Part shown: positions 10,014-20,329 of the stretch, one piece after another
Numbering within the stretch: position 1 is the first letter of the stretch
Layout: each line of letters starts with the position of its first letter
Assembly (NCBI GenBank): GCA_026416975.1
Contig: JAOAEC010000002.1
Coordinates: forward strand, 1 to 50,325
Direction: 5' to 3'
DNA length: 50,325 bases
From: Patescibacteria group bacterium
GTDB lineage: Bacteria; Patescibacteriota; Microgenomatia; UBA1406; GWC2-37-13
Translations under genes and position numbers: made by a program
Notes under the pieces: model-generated
Databases searched by the model: none
What the model saw: the letters and a program-made list of their open reading frames with translations, nothing else
What the model was told of the DNA's origin: nothing

Positions 10014-11534
10014 ATGCTAGCCAAGGTTTTTTCTGGTGCCACGGTTGGTTTGGACGGTGTTTTAATTGAGGTTGAAGTAGATGTGGCAGAAAAAGGTTTT
10101 CCAAACTTAACCATTGTTGGTTTGCCAAGTAAGGCGATTGATGAGGCCAAAGACAGAGTCAGAACCGCTATTATCAACACCTCATTTGAGATGCCTGATT
10201 GCCGGATTACGGTTAATTTGGCGCCGGCTGATTTACCAAAAGAAGGCTCAGCCTTTGATCTGCCAATTGCGGTGGGGATTTTGGCAGCGGCTGGTTTGGT
10301 GAAAAAAGAAAGTTTAGAAAACAGTCTTTTTTTGGGCGAGTTGTCTTTAGAGGGAAGATTAAGAAAAGTGAATGGAGTGATTGCTATTGGTTTTTTAGCA
10401 AAAAAATTAGGGATTAAAAAATTATTTTTACCAGAAGGAAATGCTAAAGAAGCCAGCTTAATTGATGATTTAGAGATCTATCCGGTTAATTGTTTGGCTG
10501 ATTTGATTTTTCATTTAAATCAACAAAAATTAATCGCGCCTTTTCCTAAAATAAATTTAGAAGAGATTTTGACCGAGGAAAAATATGAATTTGATTTTGT
10601 TGATATTAAAGGCCAAGAAATGGCAAAAAGGACGATGATAATCGCGGCGGCTGGTTTTCATAATCTTCATTTAAAAGGACCGCCAGGCACCGGAAAAACA
10701 ATGCTTTCTCGGGCCTTTCCTTCAATTCTGCCGCCTTTGGAAAAAGAGGAGATTTTGGAGGTATCAAAGATTTACTCGGTTGCTGGTCAACTTTCAGAAA
10801 AATTTTTTATCAGCTCTCGGCCATTTCGCGCTCCTCATCATACCATTTCCCGCATTGGTTTAATTGGTGGTGGCACTAATCCAACACCAGGTGAGATTTC
10901 TTTAGCTCATCGAGGGGTTTTGTTTTTGGACGAGTTTCCTGAATTCCCCCATTCGGTTTTAGAAGCATTGCGTCAACCTTTAGAAGATGGCAAAGTGACA
11001 ATTTCCCGCGCTTCCGGTAGCTTAACCTTTCCTTCCCGATTTTTGCTTTTGGCTGCTTCCAATCCTTGCCCTTGTGGTTATTTAGGTCATCCGAAAAAAA
11101 CCTGTTGTTGTTTGCCCGGAGCGATTTTAAAATACAAAAAAAGACTCTCCGGACCGCTTTTAGAGAGAATTGATCTTCATATTGATGTTCCACCGGTTGA
11201 GGAGGAAAAATTGATTAGTTATCAATCAGGGGTTGAGAGTAAAAAAATTAGAGAAAAGGTAATAGAAGCAAGAGAAAGACAGAAAAAAAGATTTAAAGGT
11301 TTAAAGATTAGAACTAACGCTGAGATGGGTTCGGCTGAGGTAAAAAAGTTTTGCCAGTTAACCAATGAGGCGATTGATCTTTTAAAACAAGCAATTTCCC
11401 ATCTTTCTTTGTCAGCTCGTTCTTATTTTAAAACGATTAAAATAGCTCAGACAATCGCCGATTTAGAAAAAGAAGAAAAAATCCAAACCTCTTTTATTGC
11501 CGAAGCTCTTCAATATCGAGAAAAAGAAGGTTAG
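10014..11534 (+). CDS. comM: YifB/ComM family Mg-chelatase-like AAA ATPase
   Basis: GPPGTGKTML Walker A, FRAPHHTIS, LFLDEFPEF, NPCPCGYLGHP. Confidence 0.95.
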   Translation: MLAKVFSGATVGLDGVLIEVEVDVAEKGFPNLTIVGLPSKAIDEAKDRVRTAIINTSFEMPDCRITVNLAPADLPKEGSAFDLPIAVGILAAAGLVKKESLENSLFLGELSLEGRLRKVNGVIAIGFLAKKLGIKKLFLPEGNAKEASLIDDLEIYPVNCLADLIFHLNQQKLIAPFPKINLEEILTEEKYEFDFVDIKGQEMAKRTMIIAAAGFHNLHLKGPPGTGKTMLSRAFPSILPPLEKEEILEVSKIYSVAGQLSEKFFISSRPFRAPHHTISRIGLIGGGTNPTPGEISLAHRGVLFLDEFPEFPHSVLEALRQPLEDGKVTISRASGSLTFPSRFLLLAASNPCPCGYLGHPKKTCCCLPGAILKYKKRLSGPLLERIDLHIDVPPVEEEKLISYQSGVESKKIREKVIEARERQKKRFKGLKIRTNAEMGSAEVKKFCQLTNEAIDLLKQAISHLSLSARSYFKTIKIAQTIADLEKEEKIQTSFIAEALQYREKEG

Positions 11535-11561
11535 GTTTTAATTTTTTTAAATCTTCCTTTA

Positions 11562-11590
11562 TTGACAACAGCTTTTGTTATTTATATAAT
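11562..11590 (+). promoter_or_regulatory. Promoter of tRNA-Met
   Basis: TTGACA (11562-11567), 17-nt spacer, TATAAT (11585-11590). Confidence 0.75.
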
Positions 11591-11602
11591 TTATTTTATA
11601 TT

Positions 11603-11672
11603 TACGGGGTAGTGTACGGTGGCACAGGAGGCTCATAATCTCCTAGACTAGGTTCAACTCCTAGCCCCGTAA
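11603..11672 (+). tRNA. tRNA with CAT anticodon (Met/fMet/Ile2 not resolved)
   Basis: TACGGGG/CCCCGTA acceptor, GGAGG-CTCATAA-TCTCC anticodon arm, CTAGG-TTCAACT-CCTAG T arm; CCA not encoded. Confidence 0.85.
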
Positions 11673-11755
11673 CATTAAGATAAATTAATAATTTTTATTT
11701 TTGTTTTTGAGATAGTTTTTATTTTCTAATATTAATGACTTTTTTGAGATAAAAA

Positions 11756-12685
11756 ATGACCAGCCTTCTTCTTTCAGTAATCATTCCTGTTTACAATGAG
11801 GAAGAGAACATAAAACCTCTTCTTAAACGATTAATACCGATAATTAAAAACTATCGTTATGAAGTTATCTTTGTTGATGATGGCTCAAAAGACAAAACTG
11901 CGGCAATGGTTAAAAAAGAAGCGAAAACAAATAAAAACATTAAATTGGTTTCTTTTTGGCGTAATTTTGGTCATCAGCAGGCCCTAACCGCCGGCTATCA
12001 ATTTGCTTTAGGCGATTGCGTCGTTAGTTTGGACGCGGATTTACAAGATCCGCCGGAGATTATTTCCCAAATGATAGAAAAATGGCAAAAAGGAGCAAAA
12101 ATTGTTTATGCTAAAAGAAAAAAGCGGGAAGTAGACAGTTTTTTTAAAAAGATGACCGCTAAGTTTTTTTATAAACTAATTAATTTTTTGTCAGATACGC
12201 CGATTCCCGAGGACATTGGTGATTTTAGGCTTTTAGATAGAGAGGTAGTTGATTTTTTAAACAAACTACCTGAGCGATTAAGATTTCTGCGGGGGTTAGT
12301 GGCTTGGCCGGGTTTTCCCTCAGATTTTGTTTATTTTGAGAGGGAAAAAAGATATGCTGGTATGACTCATTATCCTTTATCAAAGATGATTAACTTTGCT
12401 GTGGAAGGAATTGTTTCTTTTTCTACCAAACCCTTGCGGGTGGCCAGTTATTTGGGTTTTCTTGCTTCTTTTTTTGGTTTTTTGGGGATTGTTTACGCGA
12501 TTTTGGGAAAGATTTTTCTTCCTCGTTATTGGGTGACTGGTTGGACCGCTCTTTTTACCGGGATTATGTTTTTGGGCGGAATTCAACTTTTAACCATTGG
12601 AATGATTGGTGAGTACTTAGGTAAAATATATAAAGAGATTCAAAACCGACCGCCATTTTTAGTTAAGGAAAAGATAAATCTATGA
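11756..12685 (+). CDS. Family 2 glycosyltransferase, DPM1/GtrB-like with two C-terminal TM
   Basis: SVIIPVYNEEENI, VSLDADLQDPPE, DIGDFRLLDREV. Confidence 0.9.
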   Translation: MTSLLLSVIIPVYNEEENIKPLLKRLIPIIKNYRYEVIFVDDGSKDKTAAMVKKEAKTNKNIKLVSFWRNFGHQQALTAGYQFALGDCVVSLDADLQDPPEIISQMIEKWQKGAKIVYAKRKKREVDSFFKKMTAKFFYKLINFLSDTPIPEDIGDFRLLDREVVDFLNKLPERLRFLRGLVAWPGFPSDFVYFEREKRYAGMTHYPLSKMINFAVEGIVSFSTKPLRVASYLGFLASFFGFLGIVYAILGKIFLPRYWVTGWTALFTGIMFLGGIQLLTIGMIGEYLGKIYKEIQNRPPFLVKEKINL

Positions 12686-12837
12686 AAACTTTGGGAACAA
12701 TCTTAATCGCTATTGGTTTAGCTCTGTTTGTTTTTTTGGGAATAAACTTTTTTAAAGAAAAAAATAAATTAAAATCTCCCATTCCTCAAGACGAAGGAGT
12801 AAAGGTAATCTTTTTGACACCAGTGCCAGAAAGATAA
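12682..12837 (+). CDS. Small single-TM protein (51 aa), not in ORF track
   Basis: MKTLGTILIAIGLALFVFLGINFFKEKNKLKSPIPQDEGVKVIFLTPVPER, start overlaps the upstream stop. Confidence 0.5.
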   Translation: MKTLGTILIAIGLALFVFLGINFFKEKNKLKSPIPQDEGVKVIFLTPVPER

Positions 12838-12841
12838 TTTT

Positions 12842-13213
12842 TTATTCTCCAATCTGAAAATGAAAAAGAGGACAGTCATCACCCAACTTTCCAAAAGCTA
12901 AAAAGCAGATAATGTTTAAGATAAGATAAGAGCTGATAAAAAGAAAAAAACCAATCAAAGCCATCTTTAAAGTCCCTTGGGCCTTTTTAATCTTATCAGG
13001 ATTACCAAAAGAGGTAAGATAATTAAAACTTCCCATTACAAAAAATAAAAAAAGAACCAAAACAATAAAGGTAGAAGATATAGTAATGATATTGCCAAAA
13101 ACAATTTCCAAACATTTAAGAGTGGGAACACCGTCAACTAAACAGCAGGTTGTAGGATCGTTAGGATTTCGACACCATTCATTAAGAGAAGCGGCTAAGA
13201 CTGAAAAAAACAT
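12842..13213 (-). CDS. VirB2/pilin-like small membrane protein
   Basis: Two TM segments around a conserved Lys/Gly-rich loop; paired with 13228..13635. Confidence 0.5.
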   Translation of the reverse strand: MFFSVLAASLNEWCRNPNDPTTCCLVDGVPTLKCLEIVFGNIITISSTFIVLVLFLFFVMGSFNYLTSFGNPDKIKKAQGTLKMALIGFFLFISSYLILNIICFLAFGKLGDDCPLFHFQIGE

Positions 13214-13227
13214 ATTTTTTTATAAAA

Positions 13228-13635
13228 TTATTGGAGACCTGGTGTTGGCGCTACTTTCAACAAACTTCCAAATTGAAGCTTACAAGTAAGTCCTAAACAC
13301 ACGGTTTGATTAAATATTACTTGTTCAATTAAAACAATAATTGCCAACACTAAGACCAAAACAATTAAACCAATAACAGCCGCTTGAATTTTATCTTGAG
13401 CTTTTTTAACAGCATCTTTCTCTCCACTAGAAGTAATCCAACCAAAAGCGCCTAAAATAAGATAGATCAAAGCGGCTAAGCCAGCGATAATAAAGAAAAG
13501 TCTAATGGCATAACCTATAATGTCAGCTAAAGAAGGAATTTTAAAACCAATTTGTACATCAGTATTTGAAGAAACAGGAGCAGCTAAAACACTATTAATT
13601 AAAAAGAGGTTAAGTTTTTCAAAGCGTTTTTTCAT
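13228..13635 (-). CDS. VirB2/pilin-like small membrane protein
   Basis: Two TM helices with TSSGEKDAVKKAQDKIQAAVIGLIVLV. Confidence 0.55.
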   Translation of the reverse strand: MKKRFEKLNLFLINSVLAAPVSSNTDVQIGFKIPSLADIIGYAIRLFFIIAGLAALIYLILGAFGWITSSGEKDAVKKAQDKIQAAVIGLIVLVLVLAIIVLIEQVIFNQTVCLGLTCKLQFGSLLKVAPTPGLQ

Positions 13636-13688
13636 ATAATATAAAATATAAACATTTTTAATATATTTGTCAAGACTAATTTTTTTAA

Positions 13689-14777
13689 ATGAATGAGGAG
13701 TTTTATTATTTAGCTTTTTCCTGGTTTTTAGGAATTGGGCCGATGAGATTTAGCGCTTTGGTTAACGCCTTTGGTTCGGCTAAAAAAGCCTATCTAGCAG
13801 AAAAAGAGTTATTAGTAAAGATTCTTGGTCAGAAACTAACAGAAAAATTTATTCAGTTTAGAAAAAGTTTTAACCCGGAAAAAAAATGGCAGGAGCTGGA
13901 GAAAAAAAACATTAAGATTATTTCTTTAATTAGCGATTATTATCCGGAAAAACTGCGGCAGATAACCGATCCCCCCATCTGCCTTTTTGCTAAAGGAGAC
14001 ACGAATCTTTTTATCGATAAAAAAAGACCAACATTGGCGATTGTTGGCACCCGTCAACCAACCCCTTATGGCGAACAGATTGCTAAAAAGTTTTCCTCAG
14101 AGTTAACCAAAGCTGATTTTATCATTGTTTCCGGAATGGCAATTGGTATTGATACCGTCTCTCATTGGGCGGCGATTAAGAGTCAAGGAAAGACAATTGC
14201 TGTTTTAGGTTGCGGTGTTGATGTGATTTATCCGGCAGTTAATCGTCGTTTATATGGGGAAATTGTTAACGAAAAAGGAGTGGTCGTCTCTGAGTTTCCG
14301 CCAGGTCAATTAGTGGCCAAAGGTCTTTTTATTGCTCGCAACCGAATTATTGCTGGTTTGTCAGACGGCGTTTTGATTGTTGAAGGCGCTAAAGACTCCG
14401 GCGCCTTGATTACGGCTAAGTTTGCAGCAGAGCAGGGAAGAGAGGTTTTTGCGCCGCCGGCGCCCTTAACCTCAGAAATGTCTCAGGCACCAAATCTTTT
14501 GTTAAAACAAGGAGCCAAGTTGGTTACTGGAGTAGAAGACATTTTTGAAGAGTTAAATATAAAAATTATTCCTCAAAAAAAACAAGAGATTGAAAAAAAA
14601 CTCTCAGAAAAAGAAAGATTGATCTTCGCCGCTTTACAAAAAGAACCTCTTTTTATTGATGAAATTGTTTTAGCGACAGGAATGACGATTAATGAGGTAT
14701 TAAACACAGTCTCTCTTTTAGAGATAAAAAAAATTATTGAAAAAAACAGTCAGAGTAAGTATCAGATAAAGATTTAA
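13689..14777 (+). CDS. dprA: DNA-processing protein DprA
   Basis: AIVGTRQPTPYG, VSGMAIGIDTVSHWAAI, AVLGCGVDVIYP, FIARNRIIAGLSDGVLIVEG. Confidence 0.95.
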   Translation: MNEEFYYLAFSWFLGIGPMRFSALVNAFGSAKKAYLAEKELLVKILGQKLTEKFIQFRKSFNPEKKWQELEKKNIKIISLISDYYPEKLRQITDPPICLFAKGDTNLFIDKKRPTLAIVGTRQPTPYGEQIAKKFSSELTKADFIIVSGMAIGIDTVSHWAAIKSQGKTIAVLGCGVDVIYPAVNRRLYGEIVNEKGVVVSEFPPGQLVAKGLFIARNRIIAGLSDGVLIVEGAKDSGALITAKFAAEQGREVFAPPAPLTSEMSQAPNLLLKQGAKLVTGVEDIFEELNIKIIPQKKQEIEKKLSEKERLIFAALQKEPLFIDEIVLATGMTINEVLNTVSLLEIKKIIEKNSQSKYQIKI

Positions 14778-14860
14778 TTTTTGATTCTTAATAACATTTT
14801 CAACCCAATTTTAAAATTTAAAATCACAAAAAAAGATTTCTATGACAATAAAAAATTTAA

Positions 14861-14917
14861 AAAGCGTAGAATTTTGTATGCCGATCGCACCCAAAAACTC
14901 TACGCTTAGTTTTTTGT
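14861..14917 (+). terminator. Hairpin terminator after dprA
   Basis: AAGCGTAG/CTACGCTT stem with an inner T/A stem, followed by AGTTTTTTG. Confidence 0.6.
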
Positions 14918-14953
14918 GTTGCTAATAAAAAAACGAACAATTATAATTTTCTT

Positions 14954-16015
14954 ATGTTAAAGGTTGGAATTGTTGGTTTACCTAATGCGGGCAAGTCAAC
15001 TCTTTTTAATGCTTTAGTGGTTAAACCAAAAGCTAGTACCGCTCCCTATCCTTTTACCACAATTGAGAAAAACACTGGTGCGGTTACCGTTCCTGATGAA
15101 CTGCTTTTTCAGTTGGCAAAGATAGAAAACATTAGCAAAGTAACACCAACAACGATTACCTTTATTGATATCGCCGGTTTGATTAAAGGCGCTTCTGTCG
15201 GTGAAGGTTTGGGTAATCAGTTTTTACATCATATTCGTGAGGTGGATTTAATTCTTCATTTGTTGCGGTTTTTCAAAAACCCAGACATTCCTCATATTCA
15301 TCCTCATATTGACCCGGAAGAAGACGCAGAGATTGTTAATGAAGAACTTTTGTTGGCAGATCTACAAAGCTTGGAAAAAAAAATAACCAAAGAAAAGATA
15401 ATCGCTGAGGAAAAACAAATCTTAAAAAAATTAATTGACAGTCTTAATCAGGGAAAAATGGCTTATCAGGTGGCGATTGAAGATAAAAAAAAGGATTTTT
15501 TTCAAAGCCTAAATCTTTTAACCGCTAAGAAACAACTTTATGTGGCTAATATTGATGAGAAAGATTTAAAAAATCCGCCAAAAACCTTTAAAGGCAAACC
15601 AATTCTCTCAATCTGCGCCAAGTTAGAGGCGGACTTGGCTGAATTACCTTGGGTGGAACAACAGCGATTTTTAAAAGAGTACGGGCTTTCTAAATCAGCT
15701 AAAGAAAATATTATTTTAGAAAGTTATCGGGCTTTGGAGATTATTACCTTTTACACCATTGCTAAGAGAACTGAAGCCAAGGCTTGGCCGCTGAAAAAAG
15801 GAGCAAAGGCGATTGAGGCGGCGGCCAAGATTCACACCGATTTTGCCAAACACTTTGTTAAGGTGGAGACAATTAATGCCGAGGAATTAATAAAAATCGG
15901 TTCTTGGCAAAAAGCACATCAAGAAGGAAAAATTATTTTAGCTGGCAAGGATTATTTACTCAAAGACAAGGATGTTTTAGAGTTTAAAGTGGCGATGAAA
16001 TCAAGTTTAGTTTGA
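14954..16015 (+). CDS. ychF: Redox/ribosome-associated GTPase YchF
   Basis: GLPNAGKSTLFNAL, DIAGLIKGASVGEGLGNQFL, FYTIAKRTEAKAWPLKKG. Confidence 0.95.
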   Translation: MLKVGIVGLPNAGKSTLFNALVVKPKASTAPYPFTTIEKNTGAVTVPDELLFQLAKIENISKVTPTTITFIDIAGLIKGASVGEGLGNQFLHHIREVDLILHLLRFFKNPDIPHIHPHIDPEEDAEIVNEELLLADLQSLEKKITKEKIIAEEKQILKKLIDSLNQGKMAYQVAIEDKKKDFFQSLNLLTAKKQLYVANIDEKDLKNPPKTFKGKPILSICAKLEADLAELPWVEQQRFLKEYGLSKSAKENIILESYRALEIITFYTIAKRTEAKAWPLKKGAKAIEAAAKIHTDFAKHFVKVETINAEELIKIGSWQKAHQEGKIILAGKDYLLKDKDVLEFKVAMKSSLV

Positions 16016-16045
16016 TTTTGTTTTTTATTAGTTATTTTAAAAAAT

Positions 16046-16945
16046 ATGAGCAAAATTTTTTCTTGGCTGAAAAAAAACAAACTAACCGCTTTTCTTTTAT
16101 TAATAATTCTTTTTCTTCTTTTAAAAAATCGCTCTTCCGTTATACCTTTATATCAAAGAGAAAAGATAAGCTATCCAGCTTCTTCAAAAAGTTTAGGGGT
16201 TGGTGGTGGCGGCAGAGAAGTGTTTCCTGAATTTCAGCCACAAACATCAGCACCGGTGTCAGAAATTAATATTAAGGACAGATTGGTCATCAAAGACTCT
16301 TATTTATCATTGTTAGTAAACGATGTGATTGAAGCACAAAAAGCAGTTATTAAAAAAGCGGAAAGTTTAGGCGGCTATATGGTAAGTTCTAGTTTGGAAC
16401 GACCAGATGAGCTTCCTTCAGCAACAGTAATTGTCCGTGTGCCTTCAAATAAACTAGAAAAAGCCTTAACCTATTTTCGTTCTTTAGGAATTAAGGTAGT
16501 TTTTGAAAATCTTTCCGGCCAGGACGTGACTGATCAATATATTGATGTTGAAAAAAGACTGGAAACTTTAAATAAGACTAAGATTAAATTTGAAAAGATT
16601 TTAGAAGAAACCACTCGTGTTCCTGAGATTTTAGAGGTGCAAAGAGAGTTAATTAATCTTCAGTCTCAAATAGACTCGCTTAAAGGTCAGGAACAATATT
16701 TAAAAGAAAACGCTAAATTAACAAAGATCACTGTTTATTTAGCCAGCGATGAGTTAAGCTTACCTTACGCACCGAGCGAATCTTGGCGACCAAAGGTGAT
16801 TTTCAAACAAGCGGTAAGATCACTTGTTAATAACTTAAGAAAATTAGGCACTTTACTTATCTGGTTAGCGGTTTATTCAGTAGTTTTGGTACCGGTTGGT
16901 TTAGTTAGTTTTTGGGGTTATAAGTTTTTTAAAAAAAGAAAATGA
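16046..16945 (+). CDS. DUF4349 domain membrane protein
   Basis: N- and C-terminal TM; VIVRVPSNKLEKAL, SGQDVTDQYIDVEKRLETL. Confidence 0.75.
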   Translation: MSKIFSWLKKNKLTAFLLLIILFLLLKNRSSVIPLYQREKISYPASSKSLGVGGGGREVFPEFQPQTSAPVSEINIKDRLVIKDSYLSLLVNDVIEAQKAVIKKAESLGGYMVSSSLERPDELPSATVIVRVPSNKLEKALTYFRSLGIKVVFENLSGQDVTDQYIDVEKRLETLNKTKIKFEKILEETTRVPEILEVQRELINLQSQIDSLKGQEQYLKENAKLTKITVYLASDELSLPYAPSESWRPKVIFKQAVRSLVNNLRKLGTLLIWLAVYSVVLVPVGLVSFWGYKFFKKRK

Positions 16946-17136
16946 AGGTTTTGGTTGATAAAAATAAATGTCTTGGTTGCGGTCTTTGCGTTTCTATTGC
17001 TTCGGAGGTTTTTGAGATGGTGGAAGATGGCAAGTCGCAGGTAAAAGAAGGAGCGGATTTGGAAAAAAACAAAGAGTTTATTAAACAAGCAAAAGACAGC
17101 TGTCCAGCCCAAGGGATTGTGGTAGAAGAAGATTAA
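16942..17136 (+). CDS. 4Fe-4S ferredoxin
   Basis: CLGCGLC plus distal CPAQGI. Confidence 0.9.
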   Translation: MKVLVDKNKCLGCGLCVSIASEVFEMVEDGKSQVKEGADLEKNKEFIKQAKDSCPAQGIVVEED

Positions 17137-17138
17137 GA

Positions 17139-18482
17139 CTAAATTAGTTTATTAACGATTTTTTCAAACTCCTTTCCCCGGTGAAACTCGTTGTTAAACA
17201 TGGCAAAGGAAGTTGCTGCTGGAGAAAAAAGAACAAGAGCCTCTTTTTTGATCTTTTGAGCTTCAAGATAGGCTTTTTTTACTGCTTCGCTTAAACTGTT
17301 ATAGATTTTTTGAGAAAGTTTTTCTGGAATTTTTTGTTTTAAAATTGGCAAAATTTCATTTGTAAACGAACCAGCCAAAAGAATAATTTTTTTAATTGAG
17401 GATGTTTTTTCAATTGTCTCTACTAACTGATTAAAAGGAAGATTTTTGCTATTGCCGCCTAAAATTAAAACGATTGGTTTATTGCTAAATCTTTTTAAAG
17501 CAAAAATTGTTGCTGTTGGTGTGGTTGAGGTGGTATCGTTAATAAAGATGATTTTGTTTTTTTTAGCAATTACTTGTTGCCGGCCAGGAAGACCAGAAAA
17601 CTGACTGATGATTTTTTTTGATTTCTCCAAATCAAGTTTTAAAATTTTAGCTAAAGTCAAGACAGCGGCTGCGTTTTCTTGATTATGTTCTCCAGCAAGA
17701 TATTTAAACTGTTCTTGAAAATCAGTTGCCTGATAAAAAAATACTTTTGATTTTGGTTTATCTTGAAGAATAATTGTTTCTAATTTTTTATTGGCGATTA
17801 AAAAATCTTCTTTTTTTTGATAAAGATAAATTGCTTTTTTATCAAATAAATAGTCGTTAAGAGTTGAGTAATAATTTAAATGATCGGGGTAAAAACTAGT
17901 AAAAACAGCAATTTGAGGACTGATTTTTTTCTGATGAAAACCAGATAAAGCCCAAGAAGAAAGCTCAATCACCACCCAGTCGTTTGGTGTTATTTTTTCC
18001 AAAAGAGAGATGGTTGAGGTTTGAGGCAGACCGCCGGCTAAATAAACCGAAAAATTAAAACTTTTTAAAAGTTGGTAAATCATTGCCGTGGTGGTGGATT
18101 TTCCTCTTGTGCCAGTAACACCAATAATTTTTGCCGGGCAGATTGAGCTAAAAAAAGACAGTTCCATCTCAACCGGTATGCCTTTTTTTTGAGCTGCTTT
18201 TATTTCCGGCAGATTCCAGGAAACAGAGGGACCTTTGAAGATAATATCAGCAGTTAAAAAATCAGTTAACTGATGTCGGCCTAAATGAAAAGTAATCGGA
18301 TATTTTTTTAGTTTTTCAATTGATGGTTTAAGCTGATCTTGGGTTTTTTTATCAGTGACAGTGACCTTGGCGTCTAATTTTGAAAAAAACTCTGCCAAAC
18401 CTACTCCACCGCCCAAAAGACCCAAGCCAACAATTAAAACCCTTTTGCCAGAAAAATTTTTTTTCAACTTCTCAAAAATCAT
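17139..18482 (-). CDS. murD: UDP-N-acetylmuramoylalanine--D-glutamate ligase
   Basis: GVTGTRGKSTTTAMI, INDTTSTTPTATIFAL, LSPAATSFAMFNNEFHRGKEF. Confidence 0.9.
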   Translation of the reverse strand: MIFEKLKKNFSGKRVLIVGLGLLGGGVGLAEFFSKLDAKVTVTDKKTQDQLKPSIEKLKKYPITFHLGRHQLTDFLTADIIFKGPSVSWNLPEIKAAQKKGIPVEMELSFFSSICPAKIIGVTGTRGKSTTTAMIYQLLKSFNFSVYLAGGLPQTSTISLLEKITPNDWVVIELSSWALSGFHQKKISPQIAVFTSFYPDHLNYYSTLNDYLFDKKAIYLYQKKEDFLIANKKLETIILQDKPKSKVFFYQATDFQEQFKYLAGEHNQENAAAVLTLAKILKLDLEKSKKIISQFSGLPGRQQVIAKKNKIIFINDTTSTTPTATIFALKRFSNKPIVLILGGNSKNLPFNQLVETIEKTSSIKKIILLAGSFTNEILPILKQKIPEKLSQKIYNSLSEAVKKAYLEAQKIKKEALVLFSPAATSFAMFNNEFHRGKEFEKIVNKLI

Positions 18483-18489
18483 AAGGATA

Positions 18490-18790
18490 TTTTAACATAG
18501 AACATCTAACGTCTAAAAACTAACATCTAACTTCTAACGTCTAACACTAAGCATTATTTTTATTTTTTTTAATTTTTACTTTTTTTAATTTCTTTAAAAT
18601 TTAATATTTGCTATTTAATATTTTTTTATTAATTTATTAATTTATTGAATAAAAATTGATTTATTAATTTATTAAAAATTAATATTTTTTATTATTTTAT
18701 TTAGCGAGTTTAGAAAGTTTATTATTATTTATTTTATAAGTTTAGCGAGTCTTACGGGTTTTGAGAGTTTAAATTTACTTTTAAAAAACA
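18490..18790. repeat. Intergenic word repeats: CTAAC(N), TTTATTAA and GAGTTTAGCGAGTTT types
   Basis: AACATCTAACGTCTAAAAACTAACATCTAACTTCTAACGTCTAACAC; TTATTAATTTATTAATTTATT; TTTAGCGAGTTTAGAAAGTTT. Confidence 0.7.
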
Positions 18791-18816
18791 ATGGAGAATT
18801 TTTATTGTTTACACCA

Positions 18817-19257
18817 TCAATTTTCATCTAATTTCTTTATTCTTCGCAGATATTTTTCTTCGGTTTTTGGAATAGAGGATAAAAAAGCATCAACTAAATT
18901 TTTCGCTTTTTCAAATTCCAGATAATCTGAAGGCAAAGCCAAGATATTAATATGATCATTTTCTCGAATGTGTTTGACCTGTTCAATTTCAAAACCAATA
19001 CCACAGCGTATTCCTTTAAATCGGTTAACAGCAATAGCTACACCGACGCCTGAACCACAGATAACAATTCCCAAAAAATCTTTTGGATTTTGAAGAACCG
19101 CTTGAGCGACTTTTTTAGCAAAGTCTGGATAGTCGTCCAAAGGATCATATTGATAGTTACCTAAATCTTCAATTCGGATATCTTTTTCTTGAAGATACTC
19201 AATAATTTTGTTTTTTAACTCAAAACCCCGGTGATCGGCGGCGATAAAGATGGTCAT
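18817..19257 (-). CDS. rpiB: Ribose 5-phosphate isomerase B
   Basis: IAADHRGFELK, GIVICGSGVGVAIAVNRFKGIRCG. Confidence 0.92.
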   Translation of the reverse strand: MTIFIAADHRGFELKNKIIEYLQEKDIRIEDLGNYQYDPLDDYPDFAKKVAQAVLQNPKDFLGIVICGSGVGVAIAVNRFKGIRCGIGFEIEQVKHIRENDHINILALPSDYLEFEKAKNLVDAFLSSIPKTEEKYLRRIKKLDEN

Positions 19258-19465
19258 AAAAAAAGTATAACATAAATAAAAAATCCTAAATCCAAAATTC
19301 TAAGCTCTAAACAAATTTTTTTTAAATTCTAATCCGTTTGCTGAGACTAAACTTTAAACAATAAACAATTCTTAATTTTTAATTACTAATTACTGATTTA
19401 TTGTTTTTAATAAAAAATAATGACTATAATAGACGTTAGACGTTATACGTTTCAAGTTAAATTTT

Positions 19466-20329
19466 ATGTTTGACACCCATTGTCATTTGAATTTTAAAGC
19501 TTTTAAAAACAGAGTGAAAGAGGTAATTGAGGAAGCGAAAAAAGCCGGAGTTAATTATTTTGTGGTTCCGGGGAGCGATGTTGAGACCTCAAAAAAAGCA
19601 GTTGAGATTGCCAAAAACTACAGCAATGTTTATGCGGCGGTTGGAATTCATCCGCACCATACATATCAATATCAAGAATCAAATAGTAAAAATCAAAAAA
19701 TATTAAAAATAAAAATGGAAAAAGATTTAAAAGAAATAGAAAATTTACTGATTAATGAGACTAAAAAAGTAATAGCGGTTGGGGAGATAGGAATAGATCG
19801 TTATTATTATCGAAATAGCAAGTATTCAAAATATGTGATTAGCCCGGAATTTGTAGCCTTACAGAAAATAGCCTTTTTTGAGCAGTTAAAATTGGCAGAA
19901 AAGTATCAAAAAGCGGTGATTATTCATAATCGTCAGGCAAAAAAGGAGTTGCTTGATGTCTTGTTGGAAGCTAAACGTTTAAAATTAAAAATTAAAGGAA
20001 TGGTTTTTCATTGCTGTGAGCCCGATGATGATCTGCTTAATTTTGCTCTTAAAAACAAAATTTTTATTGGTGTTGATGGCGATCTTTGTTATTCAAAAAG
20101 AAAACAATCATTTGTTAAAAATATTCCTTTAGAACTTTTAGTTTTAGAGACAGACTCTCCCTTTTTATCACCAAAAAAAGAGTTTTTGCCCAATGGTAAA
20201 CAGGTTCCAAATGAGCCAAAAAATCTTCAGTTAATTGTCAGTCAGATAGCGAAAATTATTAATAAAAAAGAAGATGAGATAAAAATCATTACCACGAAAA
20301 ACGCTAAAAAACTTTTTAATCTTGATTGA
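19466..20329 (+). CDS. tatD: TatD family hydrolase
   Basis: FDTHCHLNF, AVGIHPHH, VGEIGIDRYY, LETDSPFLSP. Confidence 0.9.
   Translation: MFDTHCHLNFKAFKNRVKEVIEEAKKAGVNYFVVPGSDVETSKKAVEIAKNYSNVYAAVGIHPHHTYQYQESNSKNQKILKIKMEKDLKEIENLLINETKKVIAVGEIGIDRYYYRNSKYSKYVISPEFVALQKIAFFEQLKLAEKYQKAVIIHNRQAKKELLDVLLEAKRLKLKIKGMVFHCCEPDDDLLNFALKNKIFIGVDGDLCYSKRKQSFVKNIPLELLVLETDSPFLSPKKEFLPNGKQVPNEPKNLQLIVSQIAKIINKKEDEIKIITTKNAKKLFNLD

Noticed and set aside
10876-11193. Antisense ORF over comM
   Set aside because: Shadow ORF opposite conserved AAA motifs
4802-13635. Complete type IV secretion or conjugation system
   Set aside because: Only VirB6-like and VirB2-like membrane proteins are visible; no VirB4/VirD4 ATPase or relaxase in the window
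18490-18560. Possible CRISPR-like regular repeats (TCTAACGTCTAAC)
   Set aside because: Units are 5-10 nt with irregular spacing and no unique spacers of constant length; no cas genes seen
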